Shown here: in pieces, positions 43,328 to 52,506 of the stretch
Position numbering within the stretch: position 1 is the first letter of the stretch
Layout: each line of letters starts with the position of its first letter
NCBI RefSeq assembly: GCF_900205965.1
Contig: NZ_OAOF01000004.1
Coordinates: forward strand, 62,001 to 126,000
Direction of reading: 5' to 3'
From: Lacrimispora amygdalina
GTDB taxonomy: Bacteria > Bacillota > Clostridia > Lachnospirales > Lachnospiraceae
Length of the DNA stretch: 64,000 nucleotides
Program-made: the position numbers and the translations under genes
The notes under the pieces: generated by a model
The model's database searches: none
The model's input: the letters and a program-made list of their open reading frames with translations, nothing else
What the model was told of the DNA's origin: nothing

Positions 43328-44233
43328 CTATATCATCCCTTGAACACCTGCTGAAACATATTCAAGGTATCCTCTTTGTTCCAGTAAGCTTTTCGTAGCC
43401 TTCCATAGATTACCCTGCATGGTGCTATCGCCGCCTGGATATATAGGTACAATGGATTTTCCTGTACCGACGTTAAAATATCCGCCAGTCACTCCTTGAT
43501 ACTGTGGGTCCGAAGCCAAACGGACAATAATATCAGCACCTTTTCTTGGGTCTCCTATATGCAAAGTTTTCAGTATTTTAGAAAGAACAGAAGAAAATCC
43601 TAATTCCCGGCCAAGACCTGTCACATTAAAACCGGGGTTCAAAGCATTGGCGGTGACTCCCGTTCCATATAGCTGACGGCCAAGCTCCCCTGTGAACATG
43701 ATATCAAGCAGTTTCGTCTTTCCATAAAGCACAGATGAACCTCTGGCCGTAAATTCTGAAGTATCTGTTAAATCCACCGGCAATTTAAGTTCACCATGAT
43801 TGCGTGATGCTTCAGAGGCGACATTCACTATTCGTGCATTTTTTGAAGCTGTCAATGAATCTAATAGCGTATGTGTTAACAACCATGGCGCTAGATAGTT
43901 CACTGCAATCATTTCAGGAAATCCCTCCTTGGTTATTCGCTGTTCGAAGCCGTGCAGTCCTGCATTATTCACCAATATATCAATTTGGGGATATGCAGTT
44001 TTAATCTGATTCCCAATTCTTCTTACGTCCTCCATAAGTGACAGATCACCGAAATAAAAGTCTATTTTTGCTTCAGGTACAGCATACTTTATAGTATTAC
44101 CGGTGGATTCCGCGCGTTTTTCATTCCTGGCCGTTAATACCAGTTGTTTTCCTCGTTTGGCCAATTCAATTGCTGCCAGTTGACCAAGGCCGTTGGTAGC
44201 ACCAGTTACTACTGCAATTGGGTATGTCGACAT
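43328..44233 (-). CDS. Short-chain dehydrogenase/reductase (SDR)
   Basis: 301 residues with the NAD(P)-binding TGATNGLGQLAAIELAKRG, the LVNNAGLHG motif, and the catalytic Ser and YGKTK (Tyr-x-x-x-Lys). It resembles retinol-dehydrogenase-like SDRs that reduce carbonyl compounds, favouring NADPH by the TARNEKR segment. It is divergent from a MarR gene with paired palindromes between them, so it is probably under that repressor. The substrate is unknown. Confidence 0.9.
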   Translation of the reverse strand: MSTYPIAVVTGATNGLGQLAAIELAKRGKQLVLTARNEKRAESTGNTIKYAVPEAKIDFYFGDLSLMEDVRRIGNQIKTAYPQIDILVNNAGLHGFEQRITKEGFPEMIAVNYLAPWLLTHTLLDSLTASKNARIVNVASEASRNHGELKLPVDLTDTSEFTARGSSVLYGKTKLLDIMFTGELGRQLYGTGVTANALNPGFNVTGLGRELGFSSVLSKILKTLHIGDPRKGADIIVRLASDPQYQGVTGGYFNVGTGKSIVPIYPGGDSTMQGNLWKATKSLLEQRGYLEYVSAGVQGMI

Positions 44234-44330
44234 ATAACCCTCCTTAATTCCTAACTCTAAACAAAAAGTTTTATTGTTGTGTACGATACGTCATTTGGCT
44301 GCTTGACATGAATCAGAATTTCAAATATAC

Positions 44331-44373
44331 TTGATATATATCAATTATATTATTTTGCTTGATATATGTCAAG
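44331..44373. promoter_or_regulatory. Paired MarR-type operators between SDR and marR genes
   Basis: TTGATATATATCAA (44331-44344) is a perfect palindrome. CTTGATATATGTCAAG (44358-44373) is a near-perfect one sharing the TTGAtaTAT core. Their centres are 28 bases apart. A weaker related site, CTTGACATGAATCAG, starts near 44302. The placement between divergent SDR and marR genes is typical for MarR control of both. Confidence 0.75.
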
Positions 44374-44395
44374 TATATTTATGTGAGGTAAATCT

Positions 44396-44863
44396 ATGGA
44401 TGAAAATAACATTGCAAAACCGGATTCAGCAAGAATTCAACTTGAGCTAAGCCTTGGCGAGCAGCTCAATGTGCTGCTTAGTGCATCGCATGCGTTAAAC
44501 GTAAGAACGGCAGCCGTTTTTGACCCGACATTACAACCGGCTGCTTTCCTGATTGTCCGCTGGCTTCTGTCCAACGGACCGGCCGCTGCTACTCTTTTAG
44601 CCGAATCGACTGCTATGGACCGGAGTTCCGTGAGCCGCCTTGTCGCCCAGCTGAAACAGTTAGGCTATGTTAAAAGTGAGACTTATCCGGAAGACCGCCG
44701 CGGAGTATTGTTATCTTTAACAGAACCAGGCCGTGAAAAAGCGTTAAAGGCTATTAAGGATAAAGAAGAAGAATTTTATAAGCGCATTTCAAAATGGAAA
44801 AACTCAGACCTTGAAACATTTGTTTACATGCTCAGGTGTTTCAACGGATATGACACCAAATAG
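44396..44863 (+). CDS. MarR-family transcriptional regulator
   Basis: 155 residues with a winged helix-turn-helix: LLAESTAMDRSSVSRLVAQL followed by the wing LGYVKSETYPEDRRGVLLSL. The DRR-G wing is characteristic of MarR. Helices at both ends form the dimer interface. It probably represses itself and the divergent SDR through the palindromes upstream; an oxidant or small phenolic is a common MarR effector but none is shown here. A terminator follows at 45035. Confidence 0.92.
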   Translation: MDENNIAKPDSARIQLELSLGEQLNVLLSASHALNVRTAAVFDPTLQPAAFLIVRWLLSNGPAAATLLAESTAMDRSSVSRLVAQLKQLGYVKSETYPEDRRGVLLSLTEPGREKALKAIKDKEEEFYKRISKWKNSDLETFVYMLRCFNGYDTK

Positions 44864-45034
44864 ATGATTGTTAATCCAAAAGTAGCAATCAAAGAATAAA
44901 CCATCGTTTCATCATTTATTATCTGGCGTTCTTCCAGAACACAAATCCGAATGCCAATTTCATTTAACAGTTGATCTGACCCCGGCTACAAAATATAATC
45001 ATTAAATCAATTTATATCAGTAAAAGTAAACAAT

Positions 45035-45074
45035 AAAAAAGGTACATTCTCAAAACTGAAAACGTACCTTTTTT
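45035..45074 (+). terminator. Terminator downstream of marR
   Basis: AAAAAAGGTAC (45035-45045) and GTACCTTTTTT (45064-45074) form an 11-base stem with T-runs in both directions. Confidence 0.75.
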
Positions 45075-45116
45075 GCCCTTGATTTACCAAGTGTCCCGTC
45101 CCTAAAGTTATAATTT

Positions 45117-45144
45117 AAGCCACAAGCAATCATGCCTGCGGCTT
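45117..45144 (-). terminator. Terminator hairpin of tRNA-Ala
   Basis: AAGCCRCA-type arms with an inner GCAT/ATTGC stem, ten bases after the tRNA 3-prime end on the minus strand, followed by TAAATT. The sequence beyond it is the intact insertion site of the intron relic found at 42757-43158. Confidence 0.6.
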
Positions 45145-45154
45145 ATTGTTTAAG

Positions 45155-45227
<73 letters not shown>

Positions 45228-45272
45228 ATGACGGCTATTATAGCAAAGAGTAAAAAAAATTGCAACTAGATA

Positions 45273-45300
45273 TTGCATTTAACAAAAAAAATGTTATAAT
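45273..45300 (+). promoter_or_regulatory. Promoter of the FMN riboswitch-ribU transcript
   Basis: TTGCAT (45273-45278), 16 bases, TATAAT (45295-45300). It lies about 25 bases before the riboswitch. Confidence 0.7.
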
Positions 45301-45325
45301 ACATTCAGAACAACTGCATACAGAT

Positions 45326-45436
45326 GTCTTCAGGGCAGGGTGAAATTCCCGACCGGCGGTAAAGTCCGCGAGCGCTCAGAGCGCAGAATTGGTTAGATTC
45401 CAATACCGACAGTAAAGTCTGGATGAAAGAAGATGT
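45326..45436 (+). ncRNA. FMN riboswitch (RFN element)
   Basis: The conserved blocks are all present in order: CAGGGCAGGGTGAAATTCCC, GACCGGCGGT, AGTCCGCGAGC, a variable hairpin GCGCTC/GAGCGC, TTGGTTAGATTCCAATACCG and ACAGTAAAGTCTGGATGAAAG. A P1 stem is closed by TCTTC/GAAGA. It binds FMN and controls the downstream ribU gene, almost certainly by transcription termination at the hairpin at 45468. Confidence 0.97.
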
Positions 45437-45467
45437 GTTAAATGTGATAATACACCTGTCTATTTTT

Positions 45468-45508
45468 AACACCTGAAAGACACTCTTTCAGGTGTTACTT
45501 ATTTTTCA
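45468..45508 (+). terminator. Riboswitch-controlled terminator before ribU
   Basis: AACACCTGAAAG (45468-45479) and CTTTCAGGTGTT (45485-45496) make a perfect 12-base stem followed by ACTTATTTTT, ending directly before the ribU ribosome site GGAGG. Confidence 0.85.
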
Positions 45509-45521
45509 GGAGGTCTGTATC

Positions 45522-46190
45522 ATGAATATGAGCAGAAAAGCAAACAAATTAACTGTAATGGCGATGCTGTGTGCATTGGCATTCGTAGCCGTGGTGGCAA
45601 TCCGGATCCCGCTAATCCCTATCGTTCCGTTTTTGGAATATGAACCCAAAGATGTGATTATCATGACCGGAGGCTTTTTATTTGGTCCTATGTCCGCAGC
45701 ACTGATCTCCATCATTGTCTCTTTCATTGAAATGATTACAATCAGCAGTACTGGAATCATCGGACTTATTATGAACATCCTTTCAACCGTGGCCTTTGTC
45801 TGTCCTGCTGCCTACCTCTATAAGAAACACCACTCCATGAAGGGTGCCTTTATTGGGATGGTTGCCGGAACACTTCTTATGACACTGATTATGGTACTGT
45901 GGAATTATTTCATCACTCCAATTTACATGGGATATCCCAGAGAGGCGGTGGCTGAGCTTCTGCTTCCAGCATTTGTCCCCTTTAATCTGCTGAAAGGCGG
46001 AATTAATACAGCACTGACATTGCTGGTTTATAAACCTCTGGTTACTACTCTCAGAAAATCCAATCTGATAAGCTTTACAGATACTGCTTCAGAAAAGAAA
46101 CGCATGGTTAATCTGGGAATCACCCTTACCGCTGCGGTCGTTTTAATTACCTGCGTTATGGCAGTTATGGTAATGAGAGGCGCAATGTAA
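45522..46190 (+). CDS. ribU: Riboflavin ECF transporter substrate-binding component RibU
   Basis: 222 residues from the ATG at 45522, with AGGAGG ten bases upstream. Six hydrophobic segments are present, with the RibU pattern FLEYEPKDVIIMTGGFLFGP after helix 1 and MNILSTVAFVCPAAYLYKK in the middle. RibU captures riboflavin in the membrane and works with the shared EcfAAT energising module, which is not in this window. The upstream FMN riboswitch independently supports the call. Confidence 0.95.
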   Translation: MNMSRKANKLTVMAMLCALAFVAVVAIRIPLIPIVPFLEYEPKDVIIMTGGFLFGPMSAALISIIVSFIEMITISSTGIIGLIMNILSTVAFVCPAAYLYKKHHSMKGAFIGMVAGTLLMTLIMVLWNYFITPIYMGYPREAVAELLLPAFVPFNLLKGGINTALTLLVYKPLVTTLRKSNLISFTDTASEKKRMVNLGITLTAAVVLITCVMAVMVMRGAM

Positions 46191-46203
46191 TCCTATAAAT
46201 GCT

Positions 46204-46240
46204 AAAAGGTCCACCCCTGGGGGAAGGACCTTTTATTTTT
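46204..46240. terminator. Bidirectional terminator between ribU and the DUF4846 gene
   Basis: AAAAGGTCC and GGACCTTTT arms around ACCCCTGGGGGAA, with T-runs on the plus strand and As (T-run for the minus strand) on the other side. It serves convergent genes. Confidence 0.85.
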
Positions 46241-46242
46241 CT

Positions 46243-47214
46243 TTATCTGCTGAATTCTTTCCACCGCTTGAGACTGTCAACGGAAAACGAATACTCCGGA
46301 GTCGCAACAGTATCCTTAATCTCAGTACTGTAATACCAGGGATCATCATCATGAAGAGGATTATTCAGTACGTGAAACTCCTGCGCGGGCATATACCCCT
46401 GTGCCAGTAAAAAGCAGCGGTTCCCAAATTCATCTTCTGCCACATCCACTACCATAACACAGTGACCCGGACTTCCTCCCCGAATCAATAAATCACCTGC
46501 CAGTACCTGGCTTAAATCAACGGATGTACACTCTTTTTCGAGAGACAGTGTCCCTGCATATACCATGACCTGCCGTAAATATTTCAAAAAGCTTTCTCTG
46601 CTTTCATCATAGTCAGCCTTCTTCACCCATGATACATGATTATTATCCACCACAAGGCGCTTTCCTGCCCTCCAGGAGGGATAATCCATTAAAAATCCGT
46701 TCGTTAAATGAAATGCAATTGCATCATAGGCTTTCACTGACCACAAATATTCTCCGTACATTCGTATGACGCTGTCCGCACATTGCTGTAGATCTCCCGC
46801 CACCAGTGGCATTGCAAATACAGCAGCGTGGACATCCTGGCGGTTTTTCTCCTTACCATTATATAAAAGAACGGGACTCTTGTCCGGCTTCATGGAAAAC
46901 TGTCTTAAATAACCCTGTAAACTTCCGGCAGGCTTCTCCAGTCTGTTGTAACCGGCAGGAACAAGAAAACGGCTCTCCAGTGTTGAGCCGTCGGGATCCA
47001 GAAGCGTGACCTCACCATCAGCCAGATGTCTTTCATCCGAAGAACTTTCTTTTTTTCTTTCATCCAGGGAGACGATGGAAATGCCCGGCCATGGCGCAGA
47101 AGCAAGGGCTACCGGCTGCTCGTTCAGAACAATTCCCGGATAACCTGACTGCACCCAGACAGCTGCCATACAAAGTATCGCCCCCGCTAAAAAAAAACTG
47201 ATGGTTCGCTTCAT
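46243..47214 (-). CDS. DUF4846-like exported protein of unknown function
   Basis: 323 residues. The N-terminus is a signal-like segment (MKRTISFFLAGAILCMAAVWV), so the protein is probably exported or membrane anchored. The body contains CADSVIRMYGEYLWSVKAYD, IAFHLTNGFLMDYPSWRAGKR, GDLLIRGGSPGHCVMVVDVA and LLAQGYMPAQEFHVL, features I associate with the DUF4846 family. The GDLLIRGGSPGHCVMV stretch resembles a papain-like or NlpC-type His/Cys loop, but no function is known. It is convergent with ribU and upstream of the sugar transporter genes, with no clear link to either. Confidence 0.6.
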   Translation of the reverse strand: MKRTISFFLAGAILCMAAVWVQSGYPGIVLNEQPVALASAPWPGISIVSLDERKKESSSDERHLADGEVTLLDPDGSTLESRFLVPAGYNRLEKPAGSLQGYLRQFSMKPDKSPVLLYNGKEKNRQDVHAAVFAMPLVAGDLQQCADSVIRMYGEYLWSVKAYDAIAFHLTNGFLMDYPSWRAGKRLVVDNNHVSWVKKADYDESRESFLKYLRQVMVYAGTLSLEKECTSVDLSQVLAGDLLIRGGSPGHCVMVVDVAEDEFGNRCFLLAQGYMPAQEFHVLNNPLHDDDPWYYSTEIKDTVATPEYSFSVDSLKRWKEFSR

Positions 47215-47300
47215 AATAAGACCCCCTGCTTACTGGTAATGTTTCCCAGACTCTTTTCTAACATTGTAGCATAGTCTGATTTTGTTTACCAGATGGAATC

Positions 47301-48176
47301 TTAACCCTTTACCGCTCCTGCTGTCATTCCACCCATAAACTGCTTGCTTGCCGCAATATATACAAGGATAATGGGGACAATGGCAATGGCAGAGCCTGCA
47401 AACAGAATATTCCAGGCTGCCGCTCCGTCTCCTGCATTCTGGAGAGCTACAACTCCTACCGTCAGCGGACGAAGCTTCTCATTGGTCATAGTAAAGATTA
47501 ATGGAAGAATGTATTCGTTCCAGCCGCCGCGGAAGGATAACAGGGCAACGCTTGCCAGGGCGGGTTTTAATACTGGCAGAATGACTTTGCTGTAGATTCC
47601 GAAGAAGCTGCAGCCGTCTATCTTAGCAGCTTCATCCAATTCCTTTGGAATGCTGTTCATAAAGCCATGAATCAGGAATACATATGTAGCCTGACCGCCG
47701 CCTGCTGAAATCAGTATGATGGAAATCAGTGAACGGTTCATGTTCATTTTTACTGCCAGCTCAAACAAAGGGCGAAGTGCCACGCTTCCTACATTTATGA
47801 ACATGAACATTACCATGGAGTTATAGATCAGACTTTTTAAACGGAACTCTTTTCTGGAAAATACATAGCCTGCCATACTGCTCACAGTGAGGGAAACCGC
47901 CATGACTCCAAAGCTGATGATCAGACTGTTTAAGGTGTATCTGGAGAAATTTGCCATTTCCCATGCCTGAATATAGTTATCCATAACAAACTTCTGTGGA
48001 AGCAGATTTACGCCGCCCCGTACCAGCTCATTGTTTGTTTTAAAGGAACCAAATAAGATATAAATTACCGGATAAACAGTAAAAAATGCCAGCGTAGCAA
48101 GAAGAAGAAAAATAGCTGCATTTATTAGTTTGGTTTTACGGGATTCTACAGAATGCCCTTTTGTTTCTTTTGCCAT
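47301..48176 (-). CDS. Sugar ABC transporter permease (MalG/UgpE type)
   Basis: 291 residues with six membrane helices and the binding-protein-dependent permease loop EAAKIDGCSFFGIYSKVILPVLKP (conserved EAA...G......P). The C-terminus ends in MGGMTAGAVKG, typical of CUT1 carbohydrate importers. Together with the upstream permease and lipoprotein it forms an importer. No ATPase is encoded here, as is usual for CUT1 systems sharing an MsmK-like ATPase. Confidence 0.95.
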   Translation of the reverse strand: MAKETKGHSVESRKTKLINAAIFLLLATLAFFTVYPVIYILFGSFKTNNELVRGGVNLLPQKFVMDNYIQAWEMANFSRYTLNSLIISFGVMAVSLTVSSMAGYVFSRKEFRLKSLIYNSMVMFMFINVGSVALRPLFELAVKMNMNRSLISIILISAGGGQATYVFLIHGFMNSIPKELDEAAKIDGCSFFGIYSKVILPVLKPALASVALLSFRGGWNEYILPLIFTMTNEKLRPLTVGVVALQNAGDGAAAWNILFAGSAIAIVPIILVYIAASKQFMGGMTAGAVKG

Positions 48177-48190
48177 TATTTTTCTACCTC

Positions 48191-49120
48191 CTATGAAATC
48201 TCATCCATTTTTCTGCTGATCTTTAAATATACAATCGTAATTAATCCCACAATAAGCGCTGAAATAATGCTGAGGACGGAGCCATATCCGATCTGAAGCT
48301 GGGTCGCTGCTCTTGAGGTACCAAATACCATCTGAAAAATATAGGAGAACATAACATGGGTCCGGTTGTTGGGACCGCCTGCCGTCAATACCAGGATGGA
48401 CTCGTAATCTTTAAATGCGGTGGTGATTGCCAGCATTATTACAACTTTTAACACAGGTCCCAGCATGGGAAGGGTTATCTTGAAGAAAGTCTGAATGCCA
48501 TTTGCACCGTCTATCTGTGCACTTTCATAAACATCGGAAGGGATTCCTGCCAATCCGGAAATCAGAAGAATCATGTAATTTCCAAAACCGCCCCATACTG
48601 CCACAATGACAACTGCCGTCATGGCTGTCTTGCTGCTTCCCAGCCAGTCTATTGGCTGATTTATAATCCCGATGACCTGAAGAAAAGCATTTAAAACACC
48701 ATTATAAGTAGCAAAGATAAAATACCAGATCAGACTGTATACCGCCGAACTGATGACAGTAGGAAGAAAGTAAATACCCTGAATCAGTCCGCTTCCAAAC
48801 CGTCTTTTCTGTAACAGTACCGCAGTCACCAATGACAGAGGTAACAGAAACAGAAGCTTTAATATGGCATATTCAAAGGTGTGAAGAACGCTTTTCCAGT
48901 ATATCCCATCTCCAGTCATACGTTTAAAGTTCTCAAATCCAACAAAATATGCTTTAAAACCATTGTAATCATAAAAAACATACCGGATCAGCCATGTAAA
49001 TGGATACACCGACATTACCAGGATAAAAAAGATGGTGGGAACCAGCATCAGCCACATGGGAATATCTCCATGATCCCAGCTCTTTTTTAACCGATGTCCA
49101 AAAGAATTGTTTGAATTCAT
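48191..49120 (-). CDS. Sugar ABC transporter permease (MalF/UgpA type)
   Basis: 309 residues from the ATG at 49120 with AAGGAG nine bases upstream; a GTG nine bases earlier is possible. Six helices are present, with the EAA loop YESAQIDGANGIQTFFKITLP. It partners the permease that begins 14 bases after it. A strong stem-loop separates it from the binding-protein gene. Confidence 0.95.
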   Translation of the reverse strand: MNSNNSFGHRLKKSWDHGDIPMWLMLVPTIFFILVMSVYPFTWLIRYVFYDYNGFKAYFVGFENFKRMTGDGIYWKSVLHTFEYAILKLLFLLPLSLVTAVLLQKRRFGSGLIQGIYFLPTVISSAVYSLIWYFIFATYNGVLNAFLQVIGIINQPIDWLGSSKTAMTAVVIVAVWGGFGNYMILLISGLAGIPSDVYESAQIDGANGIQTFFKITLPMLGPVLKVVIMLAITTAFKDYESILVLTAGGPNNRTHVMFSYIFQMVFGTSRAATQLQIGYGSVLSIISALIVGLITIVYLKISRKMDEIS

Positions 49121-49186
49121 TTCCTTCACTCCTTATTATTAATCTAGAATCATTTGCCCCACTCCTGCTCACCCGGTGAAAGAAAA

Positions 49187-49220
49187 GCTGCTGCAAGACA
49201 ATAGTTCTGTTTGCAGCAGC
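49187..49220 (-). terminator. Intercistronic stem-loop after the solute-binding-protein gene
   Basis: GCTGCTGCAA (49187-49196) and TTGCAGCAGC (49211-49220) form a perfect 10-base stem followed on the minus strand by TTTTCTTT. It lies 12 bases after the binding protein stop and 66 before the permease start. It probably attenuates readthrough or stabilises the 5-prime mRNA so that the binding protein is made in excess. Confidence 0.75.
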
Positions 49221-49232
49221 CGTAATACCATT

Positions 49233-50669
49233 TTACTTATCCAGATATTCCACTGTGCCTGCGCCTGGATGAAGAGGATCATAGTCCTTAATAACCACAC
49301 GTTTTGTCTTGCCCATTTTCACTTCTTTATCCAGAGCATCGTTGTAGGTCTGATTTAACTTTGCAATGGTATCGTCAATGGAAGGTCCTTCCGGCAGACA
49401 TGCATTCCAGAGTGCATCTCTGAAATTTTCTCCATCAGGAGTTACAGATGGAACAACCGGGTACACTGCTTCGTAATCAGCGCCTGCAAAATCAGCCATT
49501 CTTCCGACTTTGCTCTTATCAATCTTGTCTTCCATATATTTGGAGATTGGCAGGGAATAACCACCTTCTAAATAGCCCTTTAATACTTTTTCTGAACCAA
49601 AATATTCAATAACTTCCCAGGCTTCCTTGGGATGCTCTGTAAATGCACTCATCATCCAGCCGGTATTGGGAGAACAGGCCTCAGCACCTTTAATTTCGCC
49701 ATCCAGTGTGGGAAGCTGTGCAACGCCCCACTGAATCTTAGCTGGGAACTGCTCGGTAAACACGGTTGCTTCCTGAGACGCATTGCCATGAATTGCTGCA
49801 TGGCCTTCTGCAAACTGCACACGTGCCGGATCGATCTTCATGGAAGCAGAACCAGGAAATACACTTTCTTCTTCAAACATCTTACGTACGGTTTCAAGGT
49901 ATGGTTTAAATCCTGTAAAATCAAATTTTCCTTCTTTATAATTATACAGAGTTACTCCGCTCATTTCTGCAGAATGCTCTAACCATCTTTCAAAAGGACC
50001 GCTGGCTCCCGGGAAAATAATTCCGTAATAATCTCCGGCTCCTGCCTCTGTGATCTTCTTTGCTAACTCCGGAAGATCGCTGACTTTTTTCGGAACTTCA
50101 AGTCCCAGTTTGTCGAAAATATCTTTGTTATAGATCAGTCTGGAACCGCTTCTTTTACCGCAAGGCACCCAGTATATTTTATCTCCGATTACATTGAAGC
50201 CTTCGTATAAGTTCTGATCCACTTCATTTACTTTTTTAAATTCATCAGTCAGGTAATCATTGATTGGCTGAATGATTCCATTCTCTGCAAAGTTCTTGAA
50301 ATCTTCACCACTGATCTGGGAGAAAATATCCGGAGACTGACCGGAATTTGCTGCCATAGAAAGTAAATTTTCATAATTTTCTGTCTGAATAACATAATCA
50401 AGCACAATATGATCATTGGTTTTATTGAACTCATCCACCACCTTGTTCATGTACTCCAGGTCATGTCGGTTATCTGTCCAGATGGTTATTTTTACCTTGT
50501 CTGATGAAGCTGAATCTTTTTTTGTTTCTCCCCCTGAAGCGGTTGTCTTCTCTTCGCCTCCCGCTGCCGCAGTGCTTTGCTCTGTACTTTTTGCCCCACA
50601 TCCGGATAATGCCGATGCTGCCATCATACATGCCATCCCCATTGCTGCAAGTCGTCTTATTTTTCTCAT
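49233..50669 (-). CDS. Sugar-binding lipoprotein of ABC transporter
   Basis: 478 residues from the ATG at 50669 (GGGAG upstream). A lipoprotein signal peptide with lipobox ALSGC (cysteine at about residue 23) is followed by a Ser/Thr/Gly-rich linker. The family-1 extracellular solute-binding fold then begins at KITIWTDNRHDLEYMNKVVDEF. It captures an oligosaccharide or sugar outside the cell for the two permeases. The specific sugar cannot be told; the isomerase/kinase genes 8 kb downstream are a possible link. It is divergent from a two-component system that probably senses the same sugar. Confidence 0.95.
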   Translation of the reverse strand: MRKIRRLAAMGMACMMAASALSGCGAKSTEQSTAAAGGEEKTTASGGETKKDSASSDKVKITIWTDNRHDLEYMNKVVDEFNKTNDHIVLDYVIQTENYENLLSMAANSGQSPDIFSQISGEDFKNFAENGIIQPINDYLTDEFKKVNEVDQNLYEGFNVIGDKIYWVPCGKRSGSRLIYNKDIFDKLGLEVPKKVSDLPELAKKITEAGAGDYYGIIFPGASGPFERWLEHSAEMSGVTLYNYKEGKFDFTGFKPYLETVRKMFEEESVFPGSASMKIDPARVQFAEGHAAIHGNASQEATVFTEQFPAKIQWGVAQLPTLDGEIKGAEACSPNTGWMMSAFTEHPKEAWEVIEYFGSEKVLKGYLEGGYSLPISKYMEDKIDKSKVGRMADFAGADYEAVYPVVPSVTPDGENFRDALWNACLPEGPSIDDTIAKLNQTYNDALDKEVKMGKTKRVVIKDYDPLHPGAGTVEYLDK

Positions 50670-50883
50670 AGTTTCTGCTCCCTTCATTTGTTTGCTTTTA
50701 CCTTCTTGTTGGTGATGTGCTTATATAATAAAACATTTTATCCAATCCAGACACCACTTTTTCTACTATGAATGTAACATTTTTTTCGAATTATTTTATC
50801 ATAGTCCGTTCACCTTGCTTTTCATTATGCACAATGCTATAATTGGCTTGCTTCTCAATACTAACTAAGGAAAGGATACCGTT

Positions 50884-52506
50884 ATGAGCCCAATATCCAT
50901 GATTACGTTACTGATTGTAGACGATGAGGCGGAGATCCGTTCCGGACTTCGTTCCATTATACCCTGGGAAGATTATTCTATTACATTGATTGGTACCGCT
51001 GCCAATGGTGCGGAGGCCTTAGATAAAATCCGCTATTATGAGCCGGACATTGTTATCACCGATATTCAGATGCCGGGAATGAACGGCCTTGAGCTGGTAC
51101 GGCGTGCCAGAGAAGAACAGTTTGACTGTTCTTTTGTTATATTAACCGGTTATGACGAATTTGAATATGCAAGAACTGCAATCCGGTACGGAGTGCGGGA
51201 ATATCTGTTAAAACCCATTTCCATTAAGGATCTGACCGAACTGATCCAGAATTTAAAAGAAGATATCTTAAGCAAACGGGATTATCACAGCGACCAGCTT
51301 TCTACACTGAGAAAGCTGCGCAAAGCACAGGTTTCCCTTCGAAAGCAGAACTTAATTCCCCAGCTTCTGCGGGGAGAGCTCTCTGCCACGGAGCTTCATA
51401 AAGTAATACAGGAGTACAATCTGCCCATACAGGATAAGGAGAGCTGCGCTGTTTTAATCCAGGCCTTTTCCACTTTTCAGTATACGGAAGAAACTGCTGA
51501 GCTGGCCAATACCCTTGTCCCCATGCGGGAGGCTCTGGAAAAAGAGATAAATGGTTTACCGGCACTGATCTCTGATTATCCTCCTGCCGGTCTTGTGTTA
51601 GTGGTAAATCTTCCATTTCAGTCAGACCGGTGGTGCTCACTGCGGGAGCTGCTGGAGCATCACATCCGGATAACAAATACAGGTGGAGCAGCCTGCGTAA
51701 CAGCCTCCATAGGAAAGCCGGTTCCTTCTCTTTGCGCCATTGCTGCCTCTTTCCAGGAATCCAGGCAGATTATTACCTGGCATATCTATCCCCAGACCGG
51801 TCCTGTTCTGGATTCTGCTGTTTTAGATCCCCGGCAGCCTTCGGTGATCATGCCTGGAGATGATCTTCTGGAAGCTGTGTTAAAGGATGACAGAGAAGGC
51901 ATACAGAACTGTTTTCAACTTTATTTAGATAAACTGACCGCATCTGTTCTTCCTCCGCCATCTTATCTGTACAGCATGTGTAATTATGTAATTATCACAT
52001 TGCAGAGCCAGTTGTCCCGTTACTTAGACGGACCTCCTAAAAGCTACTCCGGTAATTCCTTTGCTGCATTGCAAAGCTTAAATTCACTGGAAGATATCAA
52101 GTACTTTATGGTAAAGATCCTTTCCGGATTTGCGGAAGAGCTGACGGTCAGTCAGGCAGCTAAGAACGATCCCCTAATCCAGAAAGCACTTGATTACATT
52201 AATAAGAACCTTTTAAAGAATCCGCGGACGGAAGATGTATGCAACTATCTGGGGCTTAGCAAAAGCTATTTCAGCACTTATTTTAAGAATAAAACACAGC
52301 TGAATTTTCGTGATTATACCCTGGATTTAAAAATTAACTATGCGCAGGAGCAGCTCAAGTTTCAGGAACATACCTCAGGGGAAGTCTCCCTGTTACTTGG
52401 TTATGAAGATTACCGTTCCTTCAGCCGGGCCTTTAAGGCAAGGACCGGACTCACCCCCTCTGAATACCAGAAACAGTTTGCTGCCGGTGAAAGGAGCACT
52501 TCTTAA
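50884..52506 (+). CDS. AraC-type response regulator (YesN-like) for the sugar transporter
   Basis: 540 residues. The N-terminal receiver has VDDEAE, phospho-acceptor D60 in VITDIQMPGMNG, and YLLKPISIKD. A long middle region without clear motifs follows. The C-terminal AraC DNA-binding domain (about 440-535) has LGLSKSYFSTYFKNKTQ and the final PSEYQK motif. YesN-like regulators of this size are common in clostridia next to sugar importers. Its stop overlaps the kinase start by one base (TAATG). Confidence 0.93.
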   Translation: MSPISMITLLIVDDEAEIRSGLRSIIPWEDYSITLIGTAANGAEALDKIRYYEPDIVITDIQMPGMNGLELVRRAREEQFDCSFVILTGYDEFEYARTAIRYGVREYLLKPISIKDLTELIQNLKEDILSKRDYHSDQLSTLRKLRKAQVSLRKQNLIPQLLRGELSATELHKVIQEYNLPIQDKESCAVLIQAFSTFQYTEETAELANTLVPMREALEKEINGLPALISDYPPAGLVLVVNLPFQSDRWCSLRELLEHHIRITNTGGAACVTASIGKPVPSLCAIAASFQESRQIITWHIYPQTGPVLDSAVLDPRQPSVIMPGDDLLEAVLKDDREGIQNCFQLYLDKLTASVLPPPSYLYSMCNYVIITLQSQLSRYLDGPPKSYSGNSFAALQSLNSLEDIKYFMVKILSGFAEELTVSQAAKNDPLIQKALDYINKNLLKNPRTEDVCNYLGLSKSYFSTYFKNKTQLNFRDYTLDLKINYAQEQLKFQEHTSGEVSLLLGYEDYRSFSRAFKARTGLTPSEYQKQFAAGERSTS

